Shown here piece after piece: positions 11,215 through 23,641 of a DNA stretch of 64,000 nucleotides. Numbering within the stretch: position 1 is the first letter of the stretch; every line of letters begins with the position of its first letter. The notes under the pieces are model-generated. The model had not been told where the DNA came from. It searched no databases and saw only the letters and a list, made by a program, of their open reading frames with translations. Position numbers and translations under genes: made by a program. The stretch is from Cytidiella melzeri (Eukaryota > Basidiomycota > Agaricomycetes > Polyporales > Irpicaceae): positions 1-64,000 of the forward strand of contig JABYQR010000019.1 in assembly GCA_022592445.1 (NCBI GenBank), written 5' to 3'.

Positions 11215-13470
11215 ATGGCTTCGGCAGGCCTAGGCTTCAATGCTAGTGGCACTATTGGCGTGCTGCTCATCGGTGGACTGATCAGTGCAATGTGGGTATT
11301 AGCTCTCCGCCATCGCATCCGTGCTGAATACAACATGTAGCCTTTATGGTATCACGTCTACACAGACCATCCTGTACTTTCAATTTGGTCGTGGTGATTG
11401 GTGGCTAGTAAAAGTGGCCGTAAGCACTACTTTAATCTGAAACCTGTCGTAAATCATCTAGCTCACGCACGCCAACGTCGGTATAACTAGGTCCCATGCC
11501 TATGGTCAGTCAGCTACATTATTCGAATCCCCATCTAGCGCTCACGGTACTTGTCGCGGTAGGCTCTTGGATACATTCGACATGTGTCTGATCTTCCATA
11601 TCCTCTACTGGTACTTGATCTCCAATTATGGCAACTCTTTGTCTCTAGAAAATCCCGTTTGGTAAGTCTCAATGCCAGTGGCCTACGCTGCGTTCGAATT
11701 TTGCCTCTTGACAGCATTGTGCAGGAGCATAATTGTGCGTTGAAATAGCAGAACGCAAATCACACAGCTTACCAAAAGGTGTTCTCACTCAACCAACAGA
11801 TGCATGTGCTGGTTACTGTACGTCGATCAACTCATGAAGACATCCCTGGAATCACTAACCAGCTGTCTTGCAGTCCGTTACTCAGACAGTAGTACGAGGG
11901 TGTGTCCGATTCATTCGTTCATAACTTGCGCTAACATTCTACTAGGATGTTTGCCACACGCATATGGAGACGTAAGTCAGATCAGAAGCTTGTGCTCCAT
12001 CTGCTGACGTCGGTTTTGCCTCAGTAAGCCATGGCAATTGGATTATAGTATTGCTCATAGTGGGTTGTTCTGCAGTCCACTTTCCATGCGATGTATCATC
12101 GGACTGACAATCGTGTCTAGAGCATCGTCTCTCTGACTGATCTAGGTATGAATTATTCTAAGTAGACGGCAACGGCTCATTCATTTCAATTGCAGTAACT
12201 TGCCTTAGTGAGTCCATTTACCTCTACGCACTACCTATCTTACTCATCGCATCACATGTCAGTCATCACCGTCAAAGCGTAGGCATTTCAGAGTTCCTGT
12301 TACATATACGGCCATAAATCTCCACTTTCAGATTCCATACGACGTTCGCCGGGCTTCAAAAACTCAGCGTGAGTATGTTAATCGGCCAAAAGCACAACAC
12401 TCTCATTGACGCTTCTATAGGCTCTAGTATACCTCGAGTTTGCAGCTGGATTCGCTGGAGATGCTCTCGTCGCTGCTTCTCTATGCTACATTCTGCATCG
12501 CTCACGTACAGGTTTCCGACGGTGAGGTACATCCTTTTGTGAATTGAGAGCTGTCCGATGCTGATTGCCTGCAAGGACCGAGACCGTTATAACCTTGCTT
12601 ACTATGTATATCATCAATACAGGCAAGTCTTGTACATTCTTGCACCGCAATACACGGTAAATTGATAGGGACTCTAGGCTTGTTCACGGCGTGAGTGAAG
12701 GCCCAACAGCGGTGCCGGATGCTACGAGCGCTAATTTTAATCCCCTCCCTCGCAGACTCACCGCAAGCATCAGTCTTATTCTTGTAAGTGTCCTTGACGC
12801 CGAGTAGCTGATGCATTGACGTATATGACCTGTTCCTAAAAATCAACTAGTTCGCTTCCCAGCCAAACAGCTTTGTTTACATCGCCGTTTATTTCCAACT
12901 CAGCAAGTGTAAGTTCTTCCTTTGCTGAATTCTCGAGCACTTGGGCTAACGGCTATTCTCTGCAGTATACGTCAACGCATATCTGGCTATGTAAGCAGTC
13001 ATGACACTGAACATCTCGTGCTCGTCGCTGACAGCCCCGCCCACCTCTCCTCCCCCTCCTTGACATGTTTTCTATATTCAGGCTCAACGCCCGCGACAAA
13101 ATGCGCAATAAGCTCTCAGAACCCCTCACCCTTCCTTCCATCCCACTGTCTGTTTCCATGTCTGAATCACGCAACCGCGCCTGCACGGGGACAAGCGCTG
13201 CTAACACGGTGCTTGGTGACTTGCAGGTACTGTACCTTTTTTTGTCGCTGAGAATTGCAGAATTGTTATTGACGAGGATTACGGCGTTGACAGGAGGGAG
13301 ACAAAGGGATAGCGATGTTCAGGGATTCAGAGGTGGACTTGGAATCTTCGACGTGCAGGTAAGTACGTCTTGGCCATATCGTGCTTCATGGATGATGCTT
13401 ACAGCTAGCTCGGTGCGTGCAGGAAGAGGCCAGACGTACACGACAGGTGAATCTCGCCGTGAAGGCCTAG
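11215..13470 (+). CDS. DUF6534-family multi-pass membrane protein
   Basis: Basidiomycete-specific integral membrane family of unknown biochemical role, often expanded in tandem. The start at 11215 opens with a glycine-rich first helix (GTIGVLLIGGLISA). Exon 1 ends at 11291 and exon 2 (11341-11419) continues in phase with LYGITSTQTILYF, the family signature. About 11564-11661 gives LLDTFDMCLIFHILYWYLIS. Later come YVNAYLAMLNARDKMRN, the typical C-terminal end (exons around 12965-13200), and a likely last exon ending EEARRTRQVNLAVKA with TAG at 13468-13470. Several middle exons are only a few tens of bases and I could not fix every boundary; the join between exon 2 and the LLDTFD exon is unresolved. 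The family call is firm, the exact model is not. Confidence 0.7.
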
Positions 13471-13799
13471 TGACTATATACACAATACCCAACTTGGAAT
13501 CAGTTGTATCTCGGGCGTGAAAGTCTGTTCTTTCGTATGATGGTAATGCTGCGGACTTCATATTCATCACGGTCTACTGGATGTAAACTACATGTTTTCA
13601 TCATATGCATGTGTAAGGGCTTGTATCTCTTCGTTATCAATCGGACGACTGGACGCTCTCTCCTCAATACCTCACTCTGTCTTGACAGCGCAGGCCCAGT
13701 ACAATCAATTGGAGAGTACGCGGAACAAGATGCAGACATGGATTGTCAAAGAATCTGGACGAGTGAAATGCAATCTACTGAACAAACAAACAAAAAATG

Positions 13800-14660
13800 T
13801 TGGAATGGGCTTTGAGTTGTTGCTGGCATTGGTTTCACGGTGTGTCGTTGTTCATGGCACTTGACAAGTGAGAGCAAAGCGGAATAGACATCCTTTGCAT
13901 TGCCATATTTCCTGCCGCAGGTTTTCAGGATGCGTTTTCGGCTAGTCAAAGCGGAGAGAAGACAATTGGCGTAGCCTCTAGAATTCGCGATACTATGCAA
14001 ACTGTGAGGAGAAATTGTCGCCGCCACTTGCTCACCTGTGCCACGGCCACACCGCAAAAAATCATAGATTACTCAATGTTCAACCTGAAGAAGTTTGGTC
14101 AACAGATTTAATACCGTCGAGGCCAATACATACCAAGACTAATATAACTGGGGAAACCAAGCTTCGGAGGGAAGCCATTTGACATGGCAAACTGGCTGTG
14201 CAATCAGTGCAACCAGAGGCTACCAGTGCTTTGTACTCACGAGACTGCCGTGTATGCGCTGTATTTACGGCTCATCGTGTGATGACAGCCCAGTTCCTGT
14301 TGCTGGAAATCTATGCGACACAAGCTTTCAGCTTTATCAGAGAACCTGATTGCAGTACACACTATCTTGAACGGAACCAGAGATAGCGAGTAAGTGGGGA
14401 TTAAATTCGGACAGCGTCCATCCAGCGGCACGCCTCGCTGTGATAATGCAACTTCCAATGAGGCACGATGTAGAGTAGAAGCCCAATTGGACGTGAGAAT
14501 ATATCATTACATGTCGACGTTAATGATATTTCTTACAAAGAGTTTTGCTCCCAGGAGCATCGTAAGTACACGATCGGGCATTCTTCGCCGGAAGGTTATG
14601 ATCTTGCCCTTGATTGAGAACAGTTAGCGGATTTGAGAGTTCTATGTCGAGCTCAGGACG
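13800..14660 (-). pseudogene. Truncated duplicate of the 7.8-10.5 kb DUF6534-like segment
   Basis: DNA-level similarity to the segment at 7.8-10.5 kb is plain in several collinear blocks: 13880-13980 with 8080-8170, 14037-14110 with 9850-9945, 14205-14250 with 10085-10130, and 14440-14515 with 10320-10385. The minus strand keeps a diverged DUF6534 C-terminal motif (GYANCLLSALTSRKRILK) behind a conserved intron donor. About 1.6 kb present in the left copy is missing here. No complete gene can be read, so I treat it as a deletion-bearing pseudogene downstream of the intact DUF6534 gene. Confidence 0.55.
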
Positions 14661-15022
14661 TGCTATTCAGTAATCATGCCATAGCCAATCTTTGGAGGCT
14701 GACTGTCACGCGCGAATTCCACTGTCAATCTGTTATTAGAACGGCAGTGCAGAATCCTGAGTTTGATCTGATCATTCCGAGCCACCCAAGATTCCAGACC
14801 AGCTTTCTGCGTATGAAGGTGTAAAACTGGAAGAATTATACTACAACGTTTGGCCACTTTTTCTTAATATTGGGTAAAATGTACTGACAGCAACCGACCT
14901 TCTAATCCTGACATGCCTCACCAAACCCGCAGGTAAATAAGTAACAGAAGAAGCAAGTATAAGAAAATGCACTACACCACTTGAAGATAGATAAACTTGG
15001 CCAACTGGAAGAAGAACATGTC

Positions 15023-16364
15023 TCAATATGAATCCGCATGGGCGAGCTGAGCGTTCATGAGGTTAGCTGGTGTTGCTGCGCGAGGTTGACGGTGGAGCCA
15101 CACAGGAATTGGGAGTGGAGAAGTCTCCCGACTAGAGCGTAAGGAAGGGCTTGGTGGTCTGATATACTTCGGAGAGGGCGGACAAGGTGCATGGAGCTCC
15201 GGCGGTGGTACTTGTCGTACATCCTCGACCCATCGGTAAATCCGGTTTGGCTCATCCTGCGAAACACATCAATACGTACGCCGAGAACCAGTCGTTATTG
15301 CTCACTGTAGTTGTAACGCTCTCCTGGTCCGTATCCCTGTCCATCTCCTTATCCATAAACCTATCAAATGCTGCGATAGCATTGGTGCGTTCTTCCCTGT
15401 GTCCCACCTCGTAGCCTTCTTTATAGCCATCCGCATACCCAGCTTGTCTGCCTTCATCAAATCCGCTTAGTCTACCTGATGCAAGGCCCTCCGTCCGTCC
15501 AGAATGCATGCCCTCCGCTTTACCCTCCTCATAACCCTCTGCTCTTCCAGCCTCGTAGCCCTCCGCTCTGCCGTCCTCAAACCCGTCTTCCCTTCCGTCC
15601 TCATATCGTCTTCGCACTTCTATCCTCATACCTTCCAATCGCCCATCCTCCCGAGCCTGCCATTCCCTCAGCATCTGTTGTGACTTCCTCGCAGAGTCCT
15701 TAGCATCCAACGCTGTCTGCTCCGCCTCGGTTCTCAATCTCTGCAGTCTCTGCACCTCTGCCTCCAACTTTCGCACCTCACGTTCTGCAGTTTCGGCCAT
15801 CATACGATAACGAGTGATCTCCTCTCTCGCTCGTGTCGAGTCAAGCTCGGCCAGGTGTTTCGCCTGCTCTGCTAAACTCGCCCTACTTGACGCATCGCGA
15901 GCACGTGTCTCAGCTGAACGTGCCCGCTCCTCAGATTGATCAGCTCTGCGGATTTCTGCATCGAGTCGGTCGCCGGTGGTCCGCAACATCGCTTTGAGGT
16001 GATGTGCTTGTCGCTCCTCCTCGGCAAGGACAAGCGTGAGTATATTGGCGGTATCGCTTTCTTTCTTGAACTTGCGACCATCTTTACCTCGCTCACGCTC
16101 GCCGCCGCTACGCTGGGAGCTCGTAGATCCCCTCCGCGACTTCTTGTGCCCGATAAGACTGCGAAGAATGCCGGGACTCTGCAACATCTCACCCAGAGGT
16201 GTCGGGGATGCTGCAATATCCTTCAGCTCAGTCAACGGGTCCAGCCTTAGTCAAATGTTATGTCTTTAGAAAAGAGCATCGTAGGATTAACAATGAGCTT
16301 ACTCCAAATCGAGATCATCACTGAAGGGAGAGGTGGCCTGCGACAGCTCAGCTGTCGAAGGCAT
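15023..16364 (-). CDS. Coiled-coil protein with EGY-type charged repeats, function unknown
   Basis: Three exons fit exactly in phase: 16364-16303, 16245-15306 and 15256-15023, giving 411 residues. The start at 16364 opens MPSTAELSQATSPFSDDL. After a short basic Ser-rich stretch (KKSRRGSTSSQRSGGER), residues of about 80-200 form a long Ala/Glu/Arg-rich coiled coil. A run of near-repeats follows (GFEDGRAEGYEAGR, EGYEEGKAEGMHSGR and so on) at about 210-270. The last exon has an ordered motif (NRIYRWVEDVRQVPPPEL) and a Pro/Ser-rich tail. The EGY/DGR repeats resemble stretches seen in many basidiomycete hypothetical proteins. I do not know the function and see no catalytic motif or membrane segment. 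Confidence 0.8.
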
Positions 16365-17010
16365 CTTTACGAATAGTCTTCTCGGTGCGAGACTTGGGGC
16401 GACGGTCAAGAGCAGGGGGGTGTGCTGTGCTGTCAGGTTACTGGACCCGTTTAATAAAAGGCGCACGATTAGAGCCTCGCCTACATACATGCTGTCTACA
16501 CGTGTGCGCATCGCCGGCCATGCTCGAGTTCTCACCCGTCAGGGGTATAGAGAACCATATACATGGATATCAAGAAGGAATAGAGAGGGACAAGTCACCG
16601 TCACAGAGCACTTGCTATGTTTGAAAAAGGAGATGAGCACGGATATATAAGCGCCGTTGTATGGATAGAAAATAAGTATATGGACATTCTCTGTAGCAAT
16701 CAAGGTTAAAACAGCATGTTGAGGGACGACAACTCACGGGCTTCCGTGATGTATGTCCGAGCCGACGTCTTCTAGCTTTGAGTAGGTTCCTCCCGCGTAG
16801 TTCTACATCGTTCTTCAGCGCCAGCATGGATTACGTTGAACTGAAGTCTATCGGACGAAGTCAGCTTGAACTGATCTGCGCTAACGACTAAAGCCTCCTA
16901 GACAATTCTGATGCGTCAAGATAGTATCAAGACCAATGAATTTACCCGCACCTATAAAACCCAGTCCTATTCACCCTCGCGGAGCACAACACTTGTGACT
17001 GACTTTTACC
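16365..17010. other. Divergent intergenic region
   Basis: Lies between the start of the minus-strand coiled-coil gene and the plus-strand small basic protein gene. A frame open on the minus strand continues upstream of the chosen start at 16364 but has no family support and is probably 5' UTR. A TATAAAA-like run (cacctataaaac, about 16950) sits 60 bp upstream of the next gene start and is a plausible core promoter. Confidence 0.5.
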
Positions 17011-17907
17011 ATGAACTCCGCCTCATCCACACCGACTGCCCTGCCAAGTACCCAGCCGCTGCATAGCGCGAAACGACCTGGTGATGGAGACTATGCTTCA
17101 GCAGGTGCGTCGCTCAACGAAACATCCCGAAGCTGTCCAAAGCTGGATGTAATGTATGCACAGGGCCGCACTCGTGTCACATGGACAGAGCACCTGGAAT
17201 CCAGAGTCCACGAATTACAGGCCACAACTTGATGTCGCTGTTCCCTGCTCCCTCACCTTTGACCTCACAAATGCAGAGCGAGACAAGATGCAGGGTCTTT
17301 GAGCGACAGGAACGCGCCTTCTTTGCAGCTGGAGGCATTGGCGTCGACCTTCCTCTTGCGCTGGACGCAAAGAGAGTTTCTCGCAAGCGCGAACACAGTC
17401 GACAGAGGCCGTCGGTGAAGCGTCATTCAGGCGCACAGACCACAAACGGTAAGTGACCTACCACCTCGAGGTTGAGGTTACGACTTCGCTGTCATCAAAG
17501 AAGCTGACTCGCAGTTCACAGGGCACGGTGCCACAAGGACCGCCGAGGACCCATCTACACGAGTCAAGGCTGACCAAAACACGTCCTCCGTGCGTCGTAC
17601 ATCAAGACGTTCAGCTGTAAGCGATATTCCGTCGCCAGTCGGGACTTGGGTTTTTGGAGACGCATCTATGAGAAGTGCACGTAGCACCAGCCGCAGAGTT
17701 CCATCGAGGTCACAAAAGCCTGCTGCCCCGGCCTCAGAGAAAAACGGTTCCATGCCAATGATTGTTACGGAAGTAGCGGCAATTGAGGCGCGCAGAGTTG
17801 ACAGAGAGACAGGAGTGACATGGGTAGAGGTGGAATATCGGCCTTGGGATCCTGAAGTGGGTCATCGTTATGCGTTCCAGAATATCGTAGTAAGCAGCCA
17901 GACTTGA
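17011..17907 (+). CDS. Small basic Ser/Arg-rich protein of unknown function
   Basis: Three exons join in phase: 17011-17104, 17164-17448 and 17501-17907, giving 261 residues, with TGA at 17905-17907. The first exon is Ser/Thr/Pro-rich. Exon 2 ends with a basic segment (DAKRVSRKREHSRQRPSVKRH) that could be a nuclear signal. Exon 3 has more Ser/Arg-rich sequence (RRTSRRSAV, RSARSTSRRVPSRSQK) and then a more ordered acidic end with VTWVEVEYRPWDPE. I recognise no domain. Reading exon 1 through 17105 without splicing gives only 73 residues and a stop, so the spliced form is preferred. Confidence 0.6.
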
Positions 17908-18889
17908 CGTGAGCTGTTGCAACGCCTACTACTGTGGCCCATCAAAAGTACTTCCTAGCGACGATTGTTGTGTAAGAAATGCATATTTCCTAGCTTACTG
18001 AGCATCTTGGCCGCTGTTGAGTAAGAATTGCGGCAGTGCAGGTTGAGTCCAGGTGTAAGATGATTTTGATAGTCGAGGCTCATGGCTGCGTCCGTCGAAC
18101 TCAAATTCGAACCCAATTTTCTGGTTCGATTTTGATTTTACGGACCGAGTCGCATTTTCTGGCTTATCGTGGTTTCAAAGCACACCAAACTCATGAAGCC
18201 CTGCACATTGCTCGCTGGCAACAGACTCCGAGCAAGTGAGCAAGGGTTGCAGTCGTTTTGTGCGTCCGAGCCCAGAACTTGATGCCTCCAGCCAATCAGC
18301 TTTCTAGCTGCTCCGCGTGAGCCAATCCCGCACCTGCACGCTCTCGCCCTCGATTTTGGTTATGTACATGTGTGTGAACAAGTATGTTCAGCTATACCAT
18401 TCCGAGCTACCTAACCGCGTTAGTATTCAATAGCTTGATCGCCGTGGACGTGATTCAACATCGATATCTACTTCAATCACGCACCATAACGGCATGTAAC
18501 GTTGTCCTCTGTCACTGTAGGTTTTGTTTTTACGAAATCAGAACCGGATGTGAATCCACCTCGTCGAGTCCCAAGTACCGGTCTATTGTTCAACTCTGCC
18601 CTAGACGAGGGAAAATACTAATACAATGACGGGTCCTATCCTGCATGAACTCGTACAAGGCTGCATTCCACAAGTGTACGGGTTGTGGCCGGACGAAACT
18701 AGCTGGTTATGTGGAGTCCGGGTGATTCGCCCGTGTCAGTCGGATGAGCAGATATACGGGAGTGTTGCAATCAGAAGTGCAGGTAGAGCAAGCGCGCTCA
18801 CAAGTCAGCGACTGATGTCCGGACGACAGTGGTGAGACAAGGCAGTGAATGCCAGGCTGCTGCTGTGCAGGAGGCAGAAGCATCGATAG
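17908..18889. other. Convergent intergenic region, no gene seen
   Basis: Lies between the 3' ends of the small basic protein gene and UPF2. Only short frames with no family features. I see no tRNA signature or repeat. It is long for a convergent spacer in this window, so a small intron-rich gene could be hidden here. Confidence 0.4.
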
Positions 18890-21800
18890 CTAACCGACGT
18901 ATCGTATCTTGATTGCTCCAGCGCGGTTGCGAGCTTCCAATGCTGCAAACATACATCAGCAACATGCATGATAGGCATGCAAAGCCCTACCTCGGAGCTC
19001 TTCTGCTTCCTCACGCTGCTCATAGTCAAGCACTAGTCGCTTGAGATGCTGTTGCTCGACCTTGTCTTGCATCTGCGCGGTGCGCGTTTGAATGGCCAGA
19101 GTAGACTCCGCGGGTATAGCTAGTTGCTTCATCTACCAGAGTGCACTAGTCAGAAAAAGGAAAGTTGTTGCAGGATGAAGACTCGCCTGCGGCTTGTTCC
19201 CACGCTTCGTAAACAAAGTAAACTTCATCACACCCGTTTGATCATCTTGAGACCCGCTTGCCGGATCCACAATATCCTCCGAATCGTCACCCCGTTTCTT
19301 GCGTGCGACAGGCAGAGGCACCGTCTGGTCCCATAACGCTAGTGCAGTCTTCTTATCAACCTTTCGTGCATCCGCAGTGTCGGTCACCATCTTCGCAAGC
19401 TCCTTCGCGAATTCGGCATCATCCTCTTCTGATGGGCCAAAGACTTCCTGAGAAGAAGACTTGACGAGAACGGCTTCAGGTGAGGGAGCACGCTCATCCG
19501 TCTCAATCGAATACTTCTTAGTTTTGTCTGACAGTGACTACATCAGGCGATGAAGCACTCACCGGTGATTCAGGACCGCCTTCACCATCATCTTCGTCGT
19601 CAGCTTCACGCCGAGCATCCTCGTCGTCCTCGTCGTCCTCATCGCCACTGTCATCGCCAGACAACACTGCACAAGGGTTGAGTCAGAGCTCCGGACACCT
19701 TCAGTCAGGGTGTACTCACAGCCAGCGTTCTGGAATGCAGCATTGAACATTTCATCGACTGCATTCGCAGCTTCCTCGAAAGTCTTTACCATTAAAAACT
19801 TGGGTCTAATAGCCTTGTGATTGCCTTTGGCTTAGACAGGTTTATTCAATAAATGTTGTCACTGACCTCCATGGAATCGGACAGCATGAACTCAACGTCC
19901 ATCGGTAACGGATTTTTGCAGAGAATGTACAGCTGACGACAAAAGCTTGAGTCAATGCTGGTCAGTACGGGGTCGGTGAACGTACTTGGAAGAAGGTCAG
20001 GAAGTTATCAAGTTTCTTGAACTGCGTGCCACGGTCGAAGCACATCCCGCAAGTATCGAGGAGCACGCAAATGAGACGGATGCGGAAATAATCGTCGGGC
20101 ATGTCGAGTGGACATGGTTGCCCTGGTAGTGGTTTGCCCTCCGCTATCAAGAGTTTGTTATATATGAGGCGACGATTCATCGGAAACGCTTACGATGCCC
20201 AAACGTCACAAAGGTCCAAAGAGTGTCGAAGATGATGCTAGAGCTGAACAATCGATAAATATAGAGCTCGCCGAGGTACTTGATAGTGGCAAGGCGGCGC
20301 TGGTTGATGCTATAGATGTTCTGTTCCAGACCGCGCCTGATATCTTCGAGAACTTGATCTACGACTGAGATTGCGAAAGCAGGGTAGTAGCGTTGCAGAT
20401 CATAGGTGAGCATGGCAAGGAGAGCAATATTGCCATACTTGACTTTCCATGGCTTGGTGAAAACCTTGTGCAACGTGCGTCGCACCACCACGTCATTCCA
20501 ATCGAGCTTCCTAATGAGTTTCAGCACCTTGTCGATAGTTGTCTTCGTGAGAACGTCGTATATCAGGTGGCGAATGAACAGTTCCATCGGTGTGCGTTCC
20601 TTTTCTTGTCTCGCAGCGCGTTCAGGAGGGTTACACTGCAGAGTACACATGAGCGCCGTCTTGTCAGCAATGAAAATGACAAACCTGATAGTACGCGTTC
20701 TCAAGCAGCAATAGCTGACGTTGATCGAGGTGCTGTGTCGTTTGCTTTCTTCTCATTAGTTCGATCTGGATTTCATCGTGAGAACTCTCCCTCCCTCCTG
20801 AGACACATAATGTGCGTACCATCCTCGAGAAAGGCTGGTGTGTATCTTCACTCCGTAAAAGATAGCGACCGCATCCCTCGAGTAGCATTGCTAGGTTCTC
20901 TATGTTAGTCCCCGAAAAATCGTCCAAGCAGACTTTGAACATGTGCAGGATGACGTGCGGTGGTATCACCCGAAATTTCGTGAGATTAGCCAGGAATGTG
21001 ATGTTCTGTGCACATGATTGATTGTGGGACTTTCGAAGGGTGAGAATGAGCACACACACCTTCCTCCGAATTTCTGCCATCTCCTTGACCACATTCTTCT
21101 TCCGTTGCAGATATCGGAACTCGTCGTCAAGCTTTCGCATTGAGACCAGGCTGGATCAATATAGACCGATACATCACAGTGATTTAATTCGACTCACAAC
21201 TGCTACGACATCGGTACCGATATCTGGCATATACTTATTGAGAGTCGCAATTAGCCGTGAGTAGTGTGGCAAGAGATCTAATCGGCTCTTCGGGATCTGG
21301 CTCATAAACTGATACACCACATTTCAGTAAAGCGTATACGGCAATGGTGCTAGACAGTAACAAACCTTGACAATTCTTTTCCGGGCAGCCTTGGAATTCA
21401 AGAAAGCAAAGTCGACTGCGGCTTGATCGATCAGTGTGCGATTGGTCGCATCGGGAAGGCGAGCAAGCAGGGCTGTCAGAAGTTGGCTGGGACCCTGCGG
21501 GGCAAGTTGAGGCGTGCCAGGAGGAGATGGTTTAGCAGATCCAGGGGTCGGAGTAGTCATCCTAAAAGAGTTTCTGTCAGCGTGCTGCGGTAATGGGCCT
21601 ATGCCATGATCTCTCACCCATCCTCATCAATTTCTTCCCCCTCCTCAGCTGCGTTTTCGTTAACGCCGTTTGTCGAAACCATGCGACCCTCACCATCGAC
21701 TTCTATATGAGCCAGCTCTTCCTCTAGCTTTCTCACTTCTGCTTCAACTCGCTCCTTCTCCATCTGCTGCCTGGCTTCCTTCGTCTCTTCTGAGGCTGAA

Positions 21801-23319
21801 TCCTCGTCCTCTTCAATTCCAAGCACGCCCCGCGGAACGTAGTCTTTCAGATCTGGAATGTCTTCAAAGAATCGGCGTTCCTCTTCGTCCTCCCACTTTC
21901 CTCCGCGTACGATCTCGTCCGCATCCGCATCCCCTCCAAGAAGATTCCTGGAGTTGGTGCCAATCTGGATTGAGTCCGTCTTTTGCGTTGCGGTCCTCAG
22001 CTGAGGAAGAGGTAGATACAGTAGCTCAGATAGACTGTGAACTAATTAGTGGGCGACTCGAGTACAGAAGAGAATTTCGTTACGTTTGACAGCTCGCAAG
22101 AAGCTTCTCGTAACCTTTCGTCATCTTCTCGTACGCTTGCTGCCTGTCTTCAAAAATCTCGCCAGACCGAATATAAGCCTCGTGATTTTTCCTATCTTGC
22201 TCTTGCAACCGCTGTACACAACCATTCAGCCATGGGTGAACCGTCCCAACCAACGTCATACATCATCCGAAAACTGACGTTGTGCTCAATAACTAGTTTC
22301 TTGCAGACACTGTCGAAATACCCCTCGCACATTCTCTTGAACCTGTCCCGAATGTCCTTCTCGACCAGTTCATGTTCTTCTTGCGCCACGCTGGGAAACG
22401 CCTCATTGGTGCCGTTTGCCTCTTGAGTGGCTTTCTCGGACAGTGTGCCTGTCTCTGAACCAACCGATATTTGTTTGGTCGCAGCAGGGGGCACAATGCC
22501 GAGATAAGGACGCGAGTATGATTTGAGAAAAGCTGACAGTAGCGGTAGAGACGATAGCGTGGGGTCGTTTGAAAGCTATGATTCATGGGTTCATAATGAC
22601 CATTGGATAGCAGACAAGCCTCTTACCAGATCTTTCACGACCTTCATGATCCACTCCCCGCCACTTCTGCCAGGGGCATCTTTGATGATTCCAACGAGAG
22701 CAAGTTCGGCACAGACTCTGAGCACGGGACGTTGTCTAGAGACACGAGAAGAGTCTTCCTTGTCACGCTGATCTTGAGCAAGGGAAGAGAGAGCAGCCTT
22801 GGGCGGAGGGGTCAAGGCTGCGCCAAGAGCAGTCACTAGCCCCGTTGTGAATGTGCCGGGGAACCGACGGTGCAAGGCTGATATAATCTGACCCCGACGT
22901 CAAGTTTCACTACGACTGAATAACGCAAACACGCACCTCTACCGAACTCCATACGTCTTTCTCGGTCTTGCAGCGACCTATGCCTTCCACTACTGCGCTC
23001 GATATCTCGTCCACATATTTCTCCAAAGATAGAGATTCGATATCTTTGAGTATCTGGTTATGGTTCTCTGAGCCTATGGACTGGCGCATCCGCTTGATAA
23101 GTGCAGTATGTCGCTTCAGCGAAGAATCAAGTGCTTTGGGAGGCTCTGTGTAGGCCGCATAGGTACTCGAACGATGTATAGCCAATCGCATGTCCTGGAC
23201 TCACCCAGTTGCGCATGTTTAATGTTCAACTCTTTCAATGCGACTCGTTTGAGTCGACGAGCCTCTTCTTCGTCCACCTTGCTATTTCCATTTAGTCCAC
23301 CATCCATCTGAACTAGCAT
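18890..23319 (-). CDS. UPF2: Nonsense-mediated mRNA decay factor UPF2/NMD2
   Basis: Cytoplasmic scaffold that links UPF1 to UPF3 during nonsense-mediated decay. Around fifteen short introns interrupt it. In order I see: a basic N-terminus (EEARRLKRVALKELNIKHAQ); a first MIF4G-type region (LIKRMRQSI, YVDEISSAVVEGI, RFPGTFTTGLV); the very diagnostic WEDEEERRFFEDIPDLKDYV and an acidic coiled segment (about 21.6-21.9 kb); a second MIF4G region (FLANLTKFRVIPPHVILHMF, LLLENAYYQ); a third (RKLDWNDVV, VDQVLEDIRRGLE, MPDDYFRIRLICVLLDTCG); an acidic linker at about 19.6 kb; and the UPF1-binding end (MKFTLFTKRGNKPQ, then EARNRAGAIKIRYVG before the stop at 18890-18892). The start is either ATG 23319 or ATG 23307; both follow in frame. 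Nothing looks broken. Confidence 0.92.
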
Positions 23320-23641
23320 GCCGCTTTGGACAGTCCCAACAGCTGTAAGCTCACGCTGTCGTGCTCCCTGAGAATGGATACGGAGTGTCCCGTATACTTC
23401 GGGAGTACAGCTGTTTTTCCAGGTCGACGAGTACAAGAGGATGTGTGCGATATGTTCGGTGCCGTCAAGGTCAAGTCAAAGTCTGAGTCGGGACCAACCA
23501 GTACCAGTACACGGTCACGGTTTTATTATAGACGCGGCACCGCGTTGCGCGAGCTTAGGCCGTACCAGCTTGTTCTTTGTCACCACGACCTCACACACGT
23601 CGTGCATGCCTGACACCGTCGGCTATGCTGTGTAGCGTCTT
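23320..23641. promoter_or_regulatory. Shared divergent promoter of UPF2 and the ATRIP-like gene
   Basis: About 320 bp separate the two divergent start codons, so both promoters must lie here or overlap transcribed leaders. A CpG-rich stretch without TATA box is seen. An open frame running leftward from 23436 lacks an ATG until the UPF2 start and is read as leader. Confidence 0.5.

Noticed and set aside
11521..11600. Possible tRNA B-box (ttcgaatcccc)
   Set aside because: No A-box or cloverleaf around it, and it lies in an intron of the DUF6534 gene.
15479..16250. Plus-strand Pro-rich frames opposite the coiled-coil gene
   Set aside because: They arise from reading charged coiled-coil codons backwards.
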